Assembly (NCBI GenBank): GCA_000436975.1
Contig: HG000341.1
Span: 1 to 64,000 of the forward strand
Length of the DNA stretch: 64,000 bases
Reading direction: 5' to 3'
Source: Clostridium sp. CAG:1000
GTDB taxonomy: Bacteria; Bacillota_I; Bacilli_A; RF39; UBA660
Shown here: piece after piece, positions 24,822 through 34,006 of the stretch
Numbering within the stretch: position 1 is the stretch's first letter
Layout: each line of letters starts with the position of its first letter
Made by a program: the position numbers and the translations under genes
The notes under the pieces: generated by a model
Seen by the model: only the letters and a program-made list of their open reading frames with translations
Databases searched by the model: none
Told to the model about the DNA's origin: nothing

Positions 24822-25017
24822 GCATTTGTTTCATTAATTGATTAACTTGTTTTTGACTTGGGTTTCTTCCCATACCTCTCATTAATGTTTTTATCATTTC
24901 TTCATTAATTGGTGGATTTTCTTTTAATTGTTTTTGAAATAATTTTTTAGCAATTAGAAATCCAGCAACTAATCCAGCTATTAATCCACCTAATAAATAT
25001 AAAATATCATAAAGCAT
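24808..25017 (-). CDS. yneF: UPF0154 family membrane protein YneF
   Basis: 69-residue protein with one N-terminal membrane helix (LLGGLIAGLVAGFLIAKKLF) and the UPF0154 tail PPINEEMIKTLMRGMGRNPSQKQ. The start at 25017 has GGAGG eight bases upstream. It follows sirA, the same order as in B. subtilis. Function unknown. Confidence 0.9.
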   Translation of the reverse strand: MLYDILYLLGGLIAGLVAGFLIAKKLFQKQLKENPPINEEMIKTLMRGMGRNPSQKQVNQLMKQMQKYQ

Positions 25018-25048
25018 ACCTTTTACCTCCATAAATATTATATCATAC

Positions 25049-25483
25049 TTACGATGTTATGCAAGAGGAATAAATAGTATCTTCAAGTAAAAAATAATCA
25101 TGATTATTAAAGTCACATACAAAAATATTCTTAAAATTTCTAATATTATAAAAGAAAGATGGTACATTTTTATTAGTTTTAATTTTAATATGTGAATTAT
25201 TTATTATCATCTTAGTTGATTCATTAAAATAAAAATCATTTATAGTATGCGTGTAATTATAACATATATAGTTTTCTTTTCCTAAGTTATTCTTTTTAAT
25301 ATAATCATTATACTCTTCTTTTTTCATTGGATTAACTATTCTTTGGTATATATTAAAACCTAAAATAATATCTTCTGTTTTTAAATAATGAATACTTTCA
25401 AGTAAACTATATAATTCTTCATAATTATTCCTATAATTTTTAAGTATATTTTCTTTAACATCAAATAAATAAAATGTTCTCAT
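25049..25483 (-). CDS. sirA: Sporulation inhibitor of replication SirA homologue
   Basis: 144-residue protein beginning MRTFYLFDV like SirA (YneE), which binds DnaA domain I and blocks re-initiation of replication at sporulation onset. Later spaced similarity (IYQRIVNP and a final VCDFNNHDYF) also fits. Position directly upstream of yneF reproduces B. subtilis order and is the strongest support. Sequence similarity is otherwise low. Confidence 0.7.
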   Translation of the reverse strand: MRTFYLFDVKENILKNYRNNYEELYSLLESIHYLKTEDIILGFNIYQRIVNPMKKEEYNDYIKKNNLGKENYICYNYTHTINDFYFNESTKMIINNSHIKIKTNKNVPSFFYNIRNFKNIFVCDFNNHDYFLLEDTIYSSCITS

Positions 25484-25534
25484 GTTTTCACCTCAAGAAC
25501 ATTTTATAACTTTTAATTTGAAAAATTTGTCGAA

Positions 25535-27709
25535 TTAATCTTCTTTTTTAGTTTCTTCTTTATATTTTGGTTCCAAAACTACATTCAAAGGATTATTTAT
25601 ATCAATAACGCTATCATTTTTAACATCATAACTTTTAACATACCCATATCCATCAAAATTAACATTTAAATTAATCATTTTAGCAAATACTAATACATCA
25701 CCTCTAGACCAACCCTTTATATTAGGCATTTTATAACTAGTATCATTAGTTTTTAAGAATATTTTATTGCCTAAATTTAAAGTTGTTCCCTCAGTAGGAT
25801 ATTGACTTATTATTTTGTTTCCCTCACCTATAATAATGGCTTCCATATTTGAATTATTAATGTTTTCTGCTTCACTTGTTGTATCTTTATTAATGTATGA
25901 GTCTACTGTAAACACATCTTCTTTAGTATTTTCTGTTTCATCATATATATTTAAGTATGTTCCGACATCTTTAACAAGTCCTTTAATTGCAGTTTTCATA
26001 ACATTTGAGTTTGTAAGCTTAGAAGCAGCTAAATATACAATAATTTCAGGATCTTCACCGGGGAATAAACCAGCAAAACTCTTAACGTAGTTTCTGCTTC
26101 CCTTTAAATATCCACCCTTATTAGAAGCAATTTGAGCAGTACCAGTCTTACCTACTAAATCATATCCTTTTATATAGTAACCAGTACCAGTAGATGCCTT
26201 AAATGAACCATCTACTACACCTCTCATTATCTCTATCATTTTATTTACTGTTTCAGTATTACAAACTTTTCTTACTTCTGTTCTTTTATTTTTAAGAACA
26301 ATACTTCCATTCTCACTATTAACTATTTTAGACACTATATATGGTTTAATCATAGTCCCATCATTTGCTAACGTAGTAAGAGCTTGTATCATTTGTACAG
26401 CAGAAATAGTCATACCTTGTCCATAAGATGCTGCGGCTATTTCAGTATTATATCTAAAGTTTACTAACCCCTCACTTTCATTGGGAAGACTTATACCTGT
26501 TTTAGAGCCAAATCCAAGTGAATTATAAAAATCTTTTAATTTAGCACGGCCTAGTTTAAGCCCAAGATTAACGGCTGCTGTATTTGAAGATGCCATAAAT
26601 CCTTGATCATACGTAATTTCTCCCCATCCATAATTATTCCAGTCTTTAATCTTTGCTTCATCCACATTAATTGTACCACTCTTATAAGTTTCATTACCAT
26701 TATATATTCCGTTTTCCATAGCGGCCATAAAACTAAATATTTTCATAGTTGATCCTGGCTCATATGCATATGAAGTAAATGGATCATAATATGATGTTAT
26801 ATCACGAGTATTGTTGTTAAACGATGGACTAGATGCAACTCCTAAAACCTCACCAGTTTTAGCGTTAACAACAGATATAGTAGCCCACTCTGGAGATGAA
26901 GTCTCAATCTTATTCATAGCCTGTTCAGTAAACATTTGAATATTATCATCAAGAGTTAAATATATATCATTGCCAGATGTACTTTTCTTTTCAATAGATG
27001 GTGTACTAGTTATTTGATAACCCTGTAAATCAGACTGATATTCAATATATCCATCTTTACCAGTAAGTTCTTTATTATAGAATAGTTCAATACCCATTTC
27101 ACCCTTAAATAAACCTTCATCATTACTTTTAGCATAACCTAAAGTATATGATGCGAAGTTACCATTAGGATAATATCTTTTGGTACTAGATATAAAGTCA
27201 ATCCCAGGAAGATCAAGCTCGTCTATTTGATCCTTAACAAGCTCAGTAATTCCTCTACCACCCGGTCCTAATTCAACTTGATATGGACTTACATCCTTAC
27301 AATTATTATCATTATCGCACTTTTTAACAGTAGTATTTAATATATCAAGTATCTTTTCTTTTGTCATATTAATTAAAGGACTTAACTTTTCAGCAGTAAG
27401 TTCTTTATCAATAACATGATAAGGTCTTTTAGGATCTTTTGTTCTAGATGAATCTAAATAAGCAATTACTGTATAACTATTAACATCCTTAGCAAGCACT
27501 TCTCCATCGCGAGAATAAATAGTTCCTCTTTTTGCCCTAAGTGTTTTTTTCTTAGTATCCCTAGCACTAGCAAACTCTGCAAGAGTGTTTTTACCTACCT
27601 TAATATTACCAGTGCCAATATACACTAATCTAAAAATTATACACAAAAAAATAAAAACAACAATAATTATGAAAATTGGATTTATCTTAACTATTCTTGT
27701 TTTCTTCAT
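25535..27709 (-). CDS. pbpB: Penicillin-binding protein 2B/2X-type transpeptidase
   Basis: Division-specific class B PBP crosslinking septal peptidoglycan. N-terminal membrane anchor (IFIIIVVFIFLCIIF), a dimerisation domain, then the transpeptidase domain with active-site STMK in EPGSTMKIF, SSN in MASSNTAAVN and KTGTAQ; two C-terminal PASTA-like segments (one at YKMPNIKGWSRGD). 724 residues. It follows ftsL in the division cluster. Confidence 0.94.
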   Translation of the reverse strand: MKKTRIVKINPIFIIIVVFIFLCIIFRLVYIGTGNIKVGKNTLAEFASARDTKKKTLRAKRGTIYSRDGEVLAKDVNSYTVIAYLDSSRTKDPKRPYHVIDKELTAEKLSPLINMTKEKILDILNTTVKKCDNDNNCKDVSPYQVELGPGGRGITELVKDQIDELDLPGIDFISSTKRYYPNGNFASYTLGYAKSNDEGLFKGEMGIELFYNKELTGKDGYIEYQSDLQGYQITSTPSIEKKSTSGNDIYLTLDDNIQMFTEQAMNKIETSSPEWATISVVNAKTGEVLGVASSPSFNNNTRDITSYYDPFTSYAYEPGSTMKIFSFMAAMENGIYNGNETYKSGTINVDEAKIKDWNNYGWGEITYDQGFMASSNTAAVNLGLKLGRAKLKDFYNSLGFGSKTGISLPNESEGLVNFRYNTEIAAASYGQGMTISAVQMIQALTTLANDGTMIKPYIVSKIVNSENGSIVLKNKRTEVRKVCNTETVNKMIEIMRGVVDGSFKASTGTGYYIKGYDLVGKTGTAQIASNKGGYLKGSRNYVKSFAGLFPGEDPEIIVYLAASKLTNSNVMKTAIKGLVKDVGTYLNIYDETENTKEDVFTVDSYINKDTTSEAENINNSNMEAIIIGEGNKIISQYPTEGTTLNLGNKIFLKTNDTSYKMPNIKGWSRGDVLVFAKMINLNVNFDGYGYVKSYDVKNDSVIDINNPLNVVLEPKYKEETKKED

Positions 27710-27719
27710 TTTACACCTC

Positions 27720-28007
27720 TTACTTTGAAACTACTTTAATATTACTATTATTATACTCCAAACCAAAAGTATCTGCAACTTGCATTGTATTATCTAAAGA
27801 TGCAAGTTCATTTATTTTCATTTGCATACTCAAATTTAATTTTTCTTGAGTTTCAATTTTACTCTTTAATCTTTGAAGTTCAGAGTTTTTAGATTGGATT
27901 TTAGCATTACCAACAAAATTACACATCAAAATACCAAAAATAAGAACAAATATTATTTTTTTCATAGTTTTTTCGCCCTTAAATCTTACGTATTTTCTCT
28001 TTTTCAT
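27720..28007 (-). CDS. ftsL: FtsL-like septum protein
   Basis: 95-residue bitopic protein: basic N-terminus, one helix (IIFVLIFGILMCNFVG) and an external coiled coil (NSELQRLKSKIETQEKL). Sequence is poorly conserved in this family; the call relies on topology and its place between rsmH and pbpB. Its ATG overlaps the rsmH stop by one base (TAATG). Confidence 0.8.
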   Translation of the reverse strand: MKKRKYVRFKGEKTMKKIIFVLIFGILMCNFVGNAKIQSKNSELQRLKSKIETQEKLNLSMQMKINELASLDNTMQVADTFGLEYNNSNIKVVSK

Positions 28008-28909
28008 TATCTTACCCTTTCTATAACTCTTAATTTAGAACTCCTGCTTCTATTATTTTCATTTATTTCATCTTCACTAGGAGTTAATTTAACTATCATT
28101 TTAGCTTTTGCTTTTAACTCTTCTGGTACGAATGGGAGCCTCTTTGTTGATTCATCATCAGAACATAATTTTTTAAATACATTACTCACTATTTTATCTT
28201 CTAATGAATGAAATGTTATTACAACAAGTCTACCACCCACATTAAGTAAATCAAATGCATCGTTTAAAGAACTTTCTAATATATCAAGTTCATGATTTAC
28301 TTCTATTCTTATTGCTTGAAATACCTTTCTTGCAGGATGAGATTTATTTCTATAACTGATTGGTACAGACTCTTTAATAATTTCTGCTAGCTCAAGAGTA
28401 GTATTAATTGGTCTAGAGTTTATTATGGCCTTAGCAATTGATTTTGAATATTTTTCTTCGCCGAATTTATAAAATATTCTAACCAAATCATTATAGCTAT
28501 ATTCATTCACTACTTTTCTAGCATCTAGTGGATTATTTTTATCCATTCTCATATCAAGAACTGCATCTTTGTGAAAGCTAAACCCTCTGTCACCATCATC
28601 TAGTTGAGGACTTGATACACCAAGATCAAATAATATTCCATCAACTTTCTCATTAACATAGTTTTTCATATTAACAAAGTTACTTTTAAATATTGTGAAA
28701 TTATCACCAATCTTGCTAAGTCTTTTAGTTGAATATGAAATTGCCTCATCATCTTGATCAAAGGCGAAAAGAACCCCTTCTTTTCCTATTTCCTTTAGTA
28801 TGTGACTTGAATGACCACCATAGCCAACAGTCGCATCTATATATTTACCACCCTGTTTCAAATTTAAATACTCTATTACCTCATTTAATAATACACTCTT
28901 ATGCTTCAT
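28007..28909 (-). CDS. rsmH: 16S rRNA (cytosine-N4) methyltransferase RsmH
   Basis: MraW/RsmH methylates 16S rRNA C1402 using S-adenosylmethionine. N-terminus HKSVLLNEVIEYL, SAM site YIDATVGYGGHSS, family motifs DLGVSSPQLDDGDRGFSF and ARKVFQAIRIEVN, and C-terminal SFHSLEDK. The start at 28909 lies inside the mraZ 3' end, as is common in this operon. 300 residues. Confidence 0.96.
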   Translation of the reverse strand: MKHKSVLLNEVIEYLNLKQGGKYIDATVGYGGHSSHILKEIGKEGVLFAFDQDDEAISYSTKRLSKIGDNFTIFKSNFVNMKNYVNEKVDGILFDLGVSSPQLDDGDRGFSFHKDAVLDMRMDKNNPLDARKVVNEYSYNDLVRIFYKFGEEKYSKSIAKAIINSRPINTTLELAEIIKESVPISYRNKSHPARKVFQAIRIEVNHELDILESSLNDAFDLLNVGGRLVVITFHSLEDKIVSNVFKKLCSDDESTKRLPFVPEELKAKAKMIVKLTPSEDEINENNRSRSSKLRVIERVR

Positions 28910-29339
28910 AAATATCACAATCGAAGATATTTTCAGTTATCTGTTCAAGATTGTCTTCATTATCATTCATATAACTTTCAAATTCTTCCTTACTCCATAT
29001 TTCTAGTCGTTCACTTACGCCAATAATGACACATTCTTTTTTTATATTGGCGTAATGAACTAACGGTGAGGTAATATTAATTCGACCTTGTTTATCGAAT
29101 TCAATTAAAGAAGCTCCACCTATGAATGTTCTTTCAAATGCTCTAACATTCTTTTTAGTAAATTGTAAAGATGATACTTTTTGCATTAATTTGTTCCATT
29201 CAGTTTCTGAATAAACAAATAAGCACTTATCAAGACCCTTAGTGATTACGAATCTTTCCCCTAGTTCACTTCTAAACTTAGCAGGAATAATAAGACGACT
29301 CTTTTCATCAATATTATGATGATATTCACCCATTAGCAT
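28899..29339 (-). CDS. mraZ: Transcriptional regulator MraZ
   Basis: First gene of the division cluster; ring-forming DNA-binding regulator of its own operon. Two SpoVT/AbrB-like halves each start with a D-x-K-x-R-x-x-x-P-type segment (NIDEKSRLIIP and EFDKQGRINI). The start at 29339 follows GGGGTGA; upstream in-frame sequence reads through the operator and is not expected to be translated. 146 residues. Confidence 0.95.
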   Translation of the reverse strand: MLMGEYHHNIDEKSRLIIPAKFRSELGERFVITKGLDKCLFVYSETEWNKLMQKVSSLQFTKKNVRAFERTFIGGASLIEFDKQGRINITSPLVHYANIKKECVIIGVSERLEIWSKEEFESYMNDNEDNLEQITENIFDCDIYEA

Positions 29340-29352
29340 TGATAAGTCACCC

Positions 29353-29388
29353 CACTTTCTACCACTTTGTTTCACTTCCTACCACTAT
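29353..29388 (-). promoter_or_regulatory. MraZ operator: four direct repeats
   Basis: Four copies of a (A/G)(A/T)AGTG core on the minus strand at exactly 10-base spacing (29353-29358, 29363-29368, 29373-29378, 29383-29388), between the -10 and the mraZ start. This matches the tandem MraZ boxes known upstream of mraZ in other bacteria and implies autoregulation. Confidence 0.8.
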
Positions 29389-29415
29389 ATTACTCTTTTT
29401 AGAGTAATTTGTAAA
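29387..29415 (-). promoter_or_regulatory. Promoter of the mraZ operon
   Basis: TTTACA (29410-29415), 17-base spacer, TAATAT (29387-29392). The distal MraZ box touches the -10, as expected for repression. Confidence 0.7.
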
Positions 29416-29458
29416 TACCAATCATAAATTTAATTGTAAAAAAAGTGTAAAATTTTGC

Positions 29459-29484
29459 AAAAAAAATAACCATATGGTTATTTC
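29459..29484 (-). terminator. Terminator after the 255-aa membrane gene
   Basis: Palindromic AAATAACCATATGGTTATTT plus T8 on the minus strand, overlapping the gene's 3' end. Confidence 0.65.
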
Positions 29485-30245
29485 TTAGTTTTGTTTGATA
29501 GAATAAATAGCAAAATAGCTACCGCTAAAAATGTTGTCATAAATATATAAAATATATTAATATTTATTATATAACTGCTTTCATTCATAAGCAACATTAA
29601 CTTTTTTTCTAAGATAAATCTTTCAAATAAAACAAATATCAAACTCGACGCAGCTAAAGCACAAAAAGTATAAGCAAAAGCTTTAAATTTTTCTGTCTTA
29701 TTTATCAAAAGCATACTAATAAACGATATTACTAGCAATATACTAAATATATATTTATATTTATTCGTAATATTATAAATTTTCAAAATTGGTTTAACAA
29801 GACCATTGTTAACCACGCTATCAAAAGAATACTCATAAATAGAATTAAAGTCTGAATTATTAATTTCCTGTTTAATCTTAAACAATTCTAATTTACTAAA
29901 TTCACCATCAAGTTGGGATAACATTTTATCAAGTTCATTGTCTATATTTACTCTACTTGCTTGGCCAGTTTGTATGTCTTTAACCATAGCATTTACATAT
30001 TTTTTAGAAATATCATTCATATATGGTGATGATTCTATAGATGATTGAATACTCCCAAGTTTTTCAATTGGCATATTGGGTATCTTATTATATATTGCAG
30101 TAATCACATAAGAAGAAACTCTTTTACCTGTAAATGCACTACTAATAGTAGAATATAAATTTTTATTAATAATATAATTTCCAGTTAAAAATAAAAACGA
30201 AATTACTATTACTAATATAATCAAAACATTAAAAACTTTCTTCAT
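29478..30245 (-). CDS. Hypothetical membrane protein (255 aa)
   Basis: Unrecognised. One N-terminal helix (VLIILVIVISFLFLTG), an external region of about 140 residues, then three hydrophobic helices in the last 100 residues. GAGG lies just ahead of the ATG, and it begins four bases after the broken pilin-like gene, so it was probably in the same transcript. Confidence 0.55.
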   Translation of the reverse strand: MKKVFNVLIILVIVISFLFLTGNYIINKNLYSTISSAFTGKRVSSYVITAIYNKIPNMPIEKLGSIQSSIESSPYMNDISKKYVNAMVKDIQTGQASRVNIDNELDKMLSQLDGEFSKLELFKIKQEINNSDFNSIYEYSFDSVVNNGLVKPILKIYNITNKYKYIFSILLVISFISMLLINKTEKFKAFAYTFCALAASSLIFVLFERFILEKKLMLLMNESSYIININIFYIFMTTFLAVAILLFILSNKTKK

Positions 30246-30248
30246 AAT

Positions 30249-31939
30249 TTACCTCAATTCTATTTGATAAGGATCATCATATGTTCCTTTACCAGACTTA
30301 TATACCACATTATTTTTAAGACTCACAACAGGTCTTACTGATAACTTACTTCTAACATCCGAAGCATAAATTCCTTGGCTTCCAGATGCAACAAGAGTTG
30401 ATGTTTTATCTGGGTCATTAGGATCATTATAACTTCCTGCAGCATCCATTAACCATCATGGTTCATCTTCATTATATAAATAATAATTTCTATTTAAAGA
30501 ATTATACTGAGCACCAGCAAATATTGCTTCATCTACAGATAATAATCCAACAGGGTATTTAAGTGCTTTATTTCCATTATTATTAGACACTGTATATAAA
30601 TCATTCTTATTAGAACATTTAAACGATGGTTTTGTTTTTTGTTGATACTTATAATATAGTGAATATAAAGTAAAATTATTTCCATAGCCAAGTCCCGTAT
30701 CAACCACTTTATTTGATTCATCAGTTATTCCATATGCTGTTGAATCAAATTTAGGATAACTATCTAAGGCAAGAGACCTATCTGCACAAAATCCTGAATC
30801 AGCAAGATATGATGAATATTTAGAAAAACTATTTTGAGAAAAAGCATCCATTTTAGTTTTTATCAAACTATCATTTATATTCGCATGAGTATCATTATAA
30901 TTATTACTTTTAGTTTTACCATACATATATCCTACATATGCATTATCGTCATATAAATTATTGAATGGAGAATTAAATACACCTTTATTAGTAATTATCC
31001 TTATAGAATAATCATCATTAAACCTCACTATTCTCCACAACACGCCACCAAAACTCAAATAGTTGTTAATCACATTACCTCTAAAATAGTATATTTTATT
31101 TCCATCATCATCATTATAATATAACCCATTTCCATTATTAGTTCTTTGATTTGGTATAGTAGTGATTTTAATAACACTAAGTTCACCGCTTGGCTTAATG
31201 CTAGATATCTTATACATCTCATCACATGAAGCTCTACTTTCACAAAAAATACTATTTCCAGATTTAAAAGATTGAATTAAATCAGAGGAGGTACTACTAT
31301 TAATAGGCGTTAGCTTTCCAGTTTCATAATCCATCTTAAAATCATTTCCACAATAATATGTAATATTATTCTTAACTGAATATGAAATTTCTTCAGAACC
31401 TATATTCAAACTATATTTATCAGAAGAATAGTTTTTAGCCATAAAGTCAATTTTATCATCAGAATATATTTTGTTATCACTTAGAATTTTGTCTGTGAAA
31501 TAAACACCATTTGTTAATTTATCTCTACCAAGAACTCTATCTAAATCATTGAAATTATCACAGTTTCCATCATTAATATCATCAAGAGTAATAGAACTTA
31601 TATTTTTATTTGAATCTATACAATAATTACTATCACTTATGATATATGATAAAACTTTCCCATTATCATCAAGTTTAATTTCATATTTTAATTTATTATT
31701 ATTTAAATTCAATTTAGTCTCATCAAGAGAATTAATATTATTTAATTTATTTCCTTTCATATTTTCACTAATATATTTATTAGTTGATTCATTTAATGCA
31801 CTTTTAACTTCAGTTAAAAATATATTTTTCTTAGACTGATTATACATCTTTAGTACGTTAGGAAGTGCTATTATTACTAGTATTGCTAATATTGCTATTA
31901 CTGCTAGAATTCTACTAATGTAAATCCTTTATTTTTCAT
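30249..31939 (-). pseudogene. Broken pilin-like surface protein gene
   Basis: Second locus with a prepilin start (MKNKGFTLVE at 31939, RBS GAAGGAG) and the same first 110 residues in outline as the 9264 gene, including the cysteine pair. A one-base deletion in the GAATTA-CTA stretch shifts the frame right after LVE, leaving the body open from about 31847 to 30459. A second lesion, an in-frame TGA at 30456-30458, splits off the last 68 codons just before a TGG. Without the lesions it would read ...NEDEPWWLMD..., then a conserved VRPVVSL tail. TGA is a stop elsewhere, so this is inactivation, not code 4. Assembly error cannot be excluded. Confidence 0.75.
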
Positions 31940-31970
31940 TTTGTCTTACTCCTTCTACTATCATAGTAAG

Positions 31971-32000
31971 ATTATATCATTTTAAATTAATAATAGTCAA
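31971..32000 (-). promoter_or_regulatory. Promoter of the broken pilin-like gene
   Basis: TTGACT (31995-32000), 18-base spacer, TATAAT (31971-31976). The flank TCATTTGTAAATTGACTA-like sequence matches that of the intact paralogue near 10860. Confidence 0.75.
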
Positions 32001-32019
32001 TTTACAAATGATTGACATT

Positions 32020-32240
32020 TTCTATTTCTTTTTAACAACTTCCCAACTCTAGGAAATTGTTCTAGAACATTATAACCACTCTGTTTACAAACTATCATCG
32101 AATTTTTAATTACATTAGAAAATCTCTCACATTTTTTATAATCCAAAACTTTTTGTAATTCATTTATTTTCTTATCCCTTCTAGAACTTATTCCTCTATT
32201 ATAATAATCAGTGATAAGAATAAAAACACTTTTTCTCCAT
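32020..32240 (-). other. Gap with an open frame lacking a start codon
   Basis: The stretch of about 300 bases between the pilin-like promoter and the 32259 gene holds a minus-strand open frame of about 80 codons (…TDYYNRGISSRR…, ending …RNRKCQSFVN) that lies after the upstream gene's terminator and has no ATG, GTG or TTG at its head. It is probably a remnant of a lost gene; I do not recognise the family. Confidence 0.3.
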
Positions 32241-32263
32241 AAAAAAATAGAGATTCCTCTATT
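32240..32263 (-). terminator. Terminator after the 185-aa gene
   Basis: AATAGAG and CTCTATT arms, GAAT loop, T7 tail on the minus strand, right after the stop at 32259. Confidence 0.8.
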
Positions 32264-32816
32264 TAAGTTTTCTTGTATACTCTTTTTGATTTTCTTCTAC
32301 TTCATTAAAATTATCTTCAATATCTTGTTTTAGAGATAAATATTGACTCTTTAACTCTTTTATTCTTTTTAACTCTTCACTTTCATTAATAACTACTAAA
32401 CTTTTTTCTACAGGGATTTCTTTATATTCTTCTTTTTTCTTATCAAAAGCTAAACATAAAGCATTAAAAGTAGTAGGTTTTCTGCTGTAAGCATTAAATT
32501 CTTCATCAGTCATTTTTCTATAATAGCCAAGATATTCCATATCTTCACAAATAGCATATTGATTTTTAGCAATCAAATATGAAAAATTCAAAGATGTTAT
32601 TAAATTTAATAATGGAAATACTGTATATAAATCAAACTCTGGTGTATTTTCAACAATTACTCTAATTAAATCAAAATACATGTTATCATTATTATGCTCT
32701 TTATTAATTAAATATCCGTTATTCGCAGCAATACCCGCCATTTTATATAATGCTCCATACTGCATAACTAAACTTGTTGGTATAGACATTGCCCAAAATG
32801 CTAATAAACCTAACAT
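32259..32816 (-). CDS. Hypothetical protein with C-terminal coiled coil (185 aa)
   Basis: Unrecognised. The N-terminus is hydrophobic (MLGLLAFWAMSIPTSLVM), the middle is mixed with a second hydrophobic patch (FPLLNLITSLNFSYL), and the last 50 residues are a charged coiled coil (ESEELKRIKELKSQ). Ribosome binding site GAGG is present. Lies after hemW on the minus strand, which has its own terminator. Confidence 0.5.
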   Translation of the reverse strand: MLGLLAFWAMSIPTSLVMQYGALYKMAGIAANNGYLINKEHNNDNMYFDLIRVIVENTPEFDLYTVFPLLNLITSLNFSYLIAKNQYAICEDMEYLGYYRKMTDEEFNAYSRKPTTFNALCLAFDKKKEEYKEIPVEKSLVVINESEELKRIKELKSQYLSLKQDIEDNFNEVEENQKEYTRKLK

Positions 32817-32844
32817 ATTCCTTCACCTCGAGTGCATATTATAT

Positions 32845-32877
32845 CAAAAAATGTAGTGAATATCAATCACTACATTA
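32845..32877 (-). terminator. Terminator after hemW
   Basis: AATGTAGTGA and TCACTACATT arms and a T run on the minus strand at the hemW stop. Confidence 0.8.
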
Positions 32878-33952
32878 TCTCATTAAGTATTTCATTACTA
32901 ATATATAATTTATCTTCATTAATTCGTATAAAGCCCTCATCAAGAATCAAGTCTTTTTTATCAAGAGCATCTTCTATTTTAAACATCTTAAACATGCTTA
33001 TACCAAATCTTTCTTCAAATTCTGATAAACTAACTCCTTTAAGCTTTCTAAGCCCTAAAATAAGCTCATTTTCCATCTCTTCTTGTGTTGAGATTAATAG
33101 TTCATTCAATCTATATTCTTCATTTAAATATTTATTAAAGTTTCTTGTATTTTCATATCTCATATTATTAATATAACCATGTGCTCCTAAACCAAAACCA
33201 TAGTATTCATTATTATCCCAATATGTTAAATTATGTTTGCTCTCATGACCATCTAATGCAAAGTTACTTATTTCATAATGATTATAATGATGACGCTTTA
33301 ACGTTTTACATATATATTTATACATTTTAAAATCTAAATCTTCACTTATAGGTTTAACTCCTTTATTATGAAGAAGTGTATGTTCTTCTATTATTAAAGA
33401 ATATGTACTTATATGATCAACCTTAAGTTTTAAAGCATACTTAATATCACTTTTTAATATAGACATATCTTCAATAGGAAGAGCATATATAATATCTATA
33501 TTTATATTATCAAAGCCTATCTTACGAGCAAGTGCTATCTTAGAAAATATATCTTTTTTATTATGTTTTCTATTTAAATACTTAAGTTTATATTTATTAA
33601 AGCTTTCAACACCAATGCTTAATCTATTAACACCATTCTCTTTTAAAAATATCAAAAACTCTTCACTAAGATCATTAATATTACATTCATATGTAAATTC
33701 ATAATCAGAACTTAGTCTAAATACTCTAATAATTTTAAATAATTTAATTAAATTATCATATGATAAACAACTAGGTGTCCCACCACCAATATATAAAGTT
33801 TTAACCATATCTTTTTCATAGTATTTATCTATTTCTTTTTTTAAATAAGTTAAATAATTACTTGCCCAAATATCATTATTTAAAAACTTACAAAAATCAC
33901 AATAAGAGCAAATACTATTACAGAATGGTATATGAATATAAACACTTCTCAT
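32870..33952 (-). CDS. hemW: Radical SAM protein HemW
   Basis: Radical SAM family protein related to oxygen-independent coproporphyrinogen oxidase, thought to be a heme chaperone. N-terminus YIHIPFCNSICSYCDF carries the CxxxCxxC cluster site; YIGGGTPS, RLSIGVESF and NIDIIYALP are typical family motifs. The 360-residue length and the absence of a heme biosynthesis context favour HemW over HemN. Confidence 0.9.
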   Translation of the reverse strand: MRSVYIHIPFCNSICSYCDFCKFLNNDIWASNYLTYLKKEIDKYYEKDMVKTLYIGGGTPSCLSYDNLIKLFKIIRVFRLSSDYEFTYECNINDLSEEFLIFLKENGVNRLSIGVESFNKYKLKYLNRKHNKKDIFSKIALARKIGFDNINIDIIYALPIEDMSILKSDIKYALKLKVDHISTYSLIIEEHTLLHNKGVKPISEDLDFKMYKYICKTLKRHHYNHYEISNFALDGHESKHNLTYWDNNEYYGFGLGAHGYINNMRYENTRNFNKYLNEEYRLNELLISTQEEMENELILGLRKLKGVSLSEFEERFGISMFKMFKIEDALDKKDLILDEGFIRINEDKLYISNEILNEIM

Positions 33953-33978
33953 AATTTTACCTCAAGTTAATTTTAACA

Positions 33979-34006
33979 CAAAAAAATCAGTATTTCTACT
34001 GATTAT
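33979..34006 (-). terminator. Terminator after the proline-motif gene
   Basis: AATCAGTA and TACTGATT arms with T7, overlapping the stop at 34003. Confidence 0.75.

Noticed and set aside
29340..29375. Longer mraZ start.
   Set aside because: It would translate the operator repeats; the ATG at 29339 has the ribosome binding site.
30456..30458. In-frame TGA followed by TGG, suggesting TGA could encode tryptophan (code 4).
   Set aside because: TGA serves as the natural stop of yidD, the 24110 gene and the 53373 gene with typical overlapping starts, and Trp is coded by TGG elsewhere, so this is a lesion.
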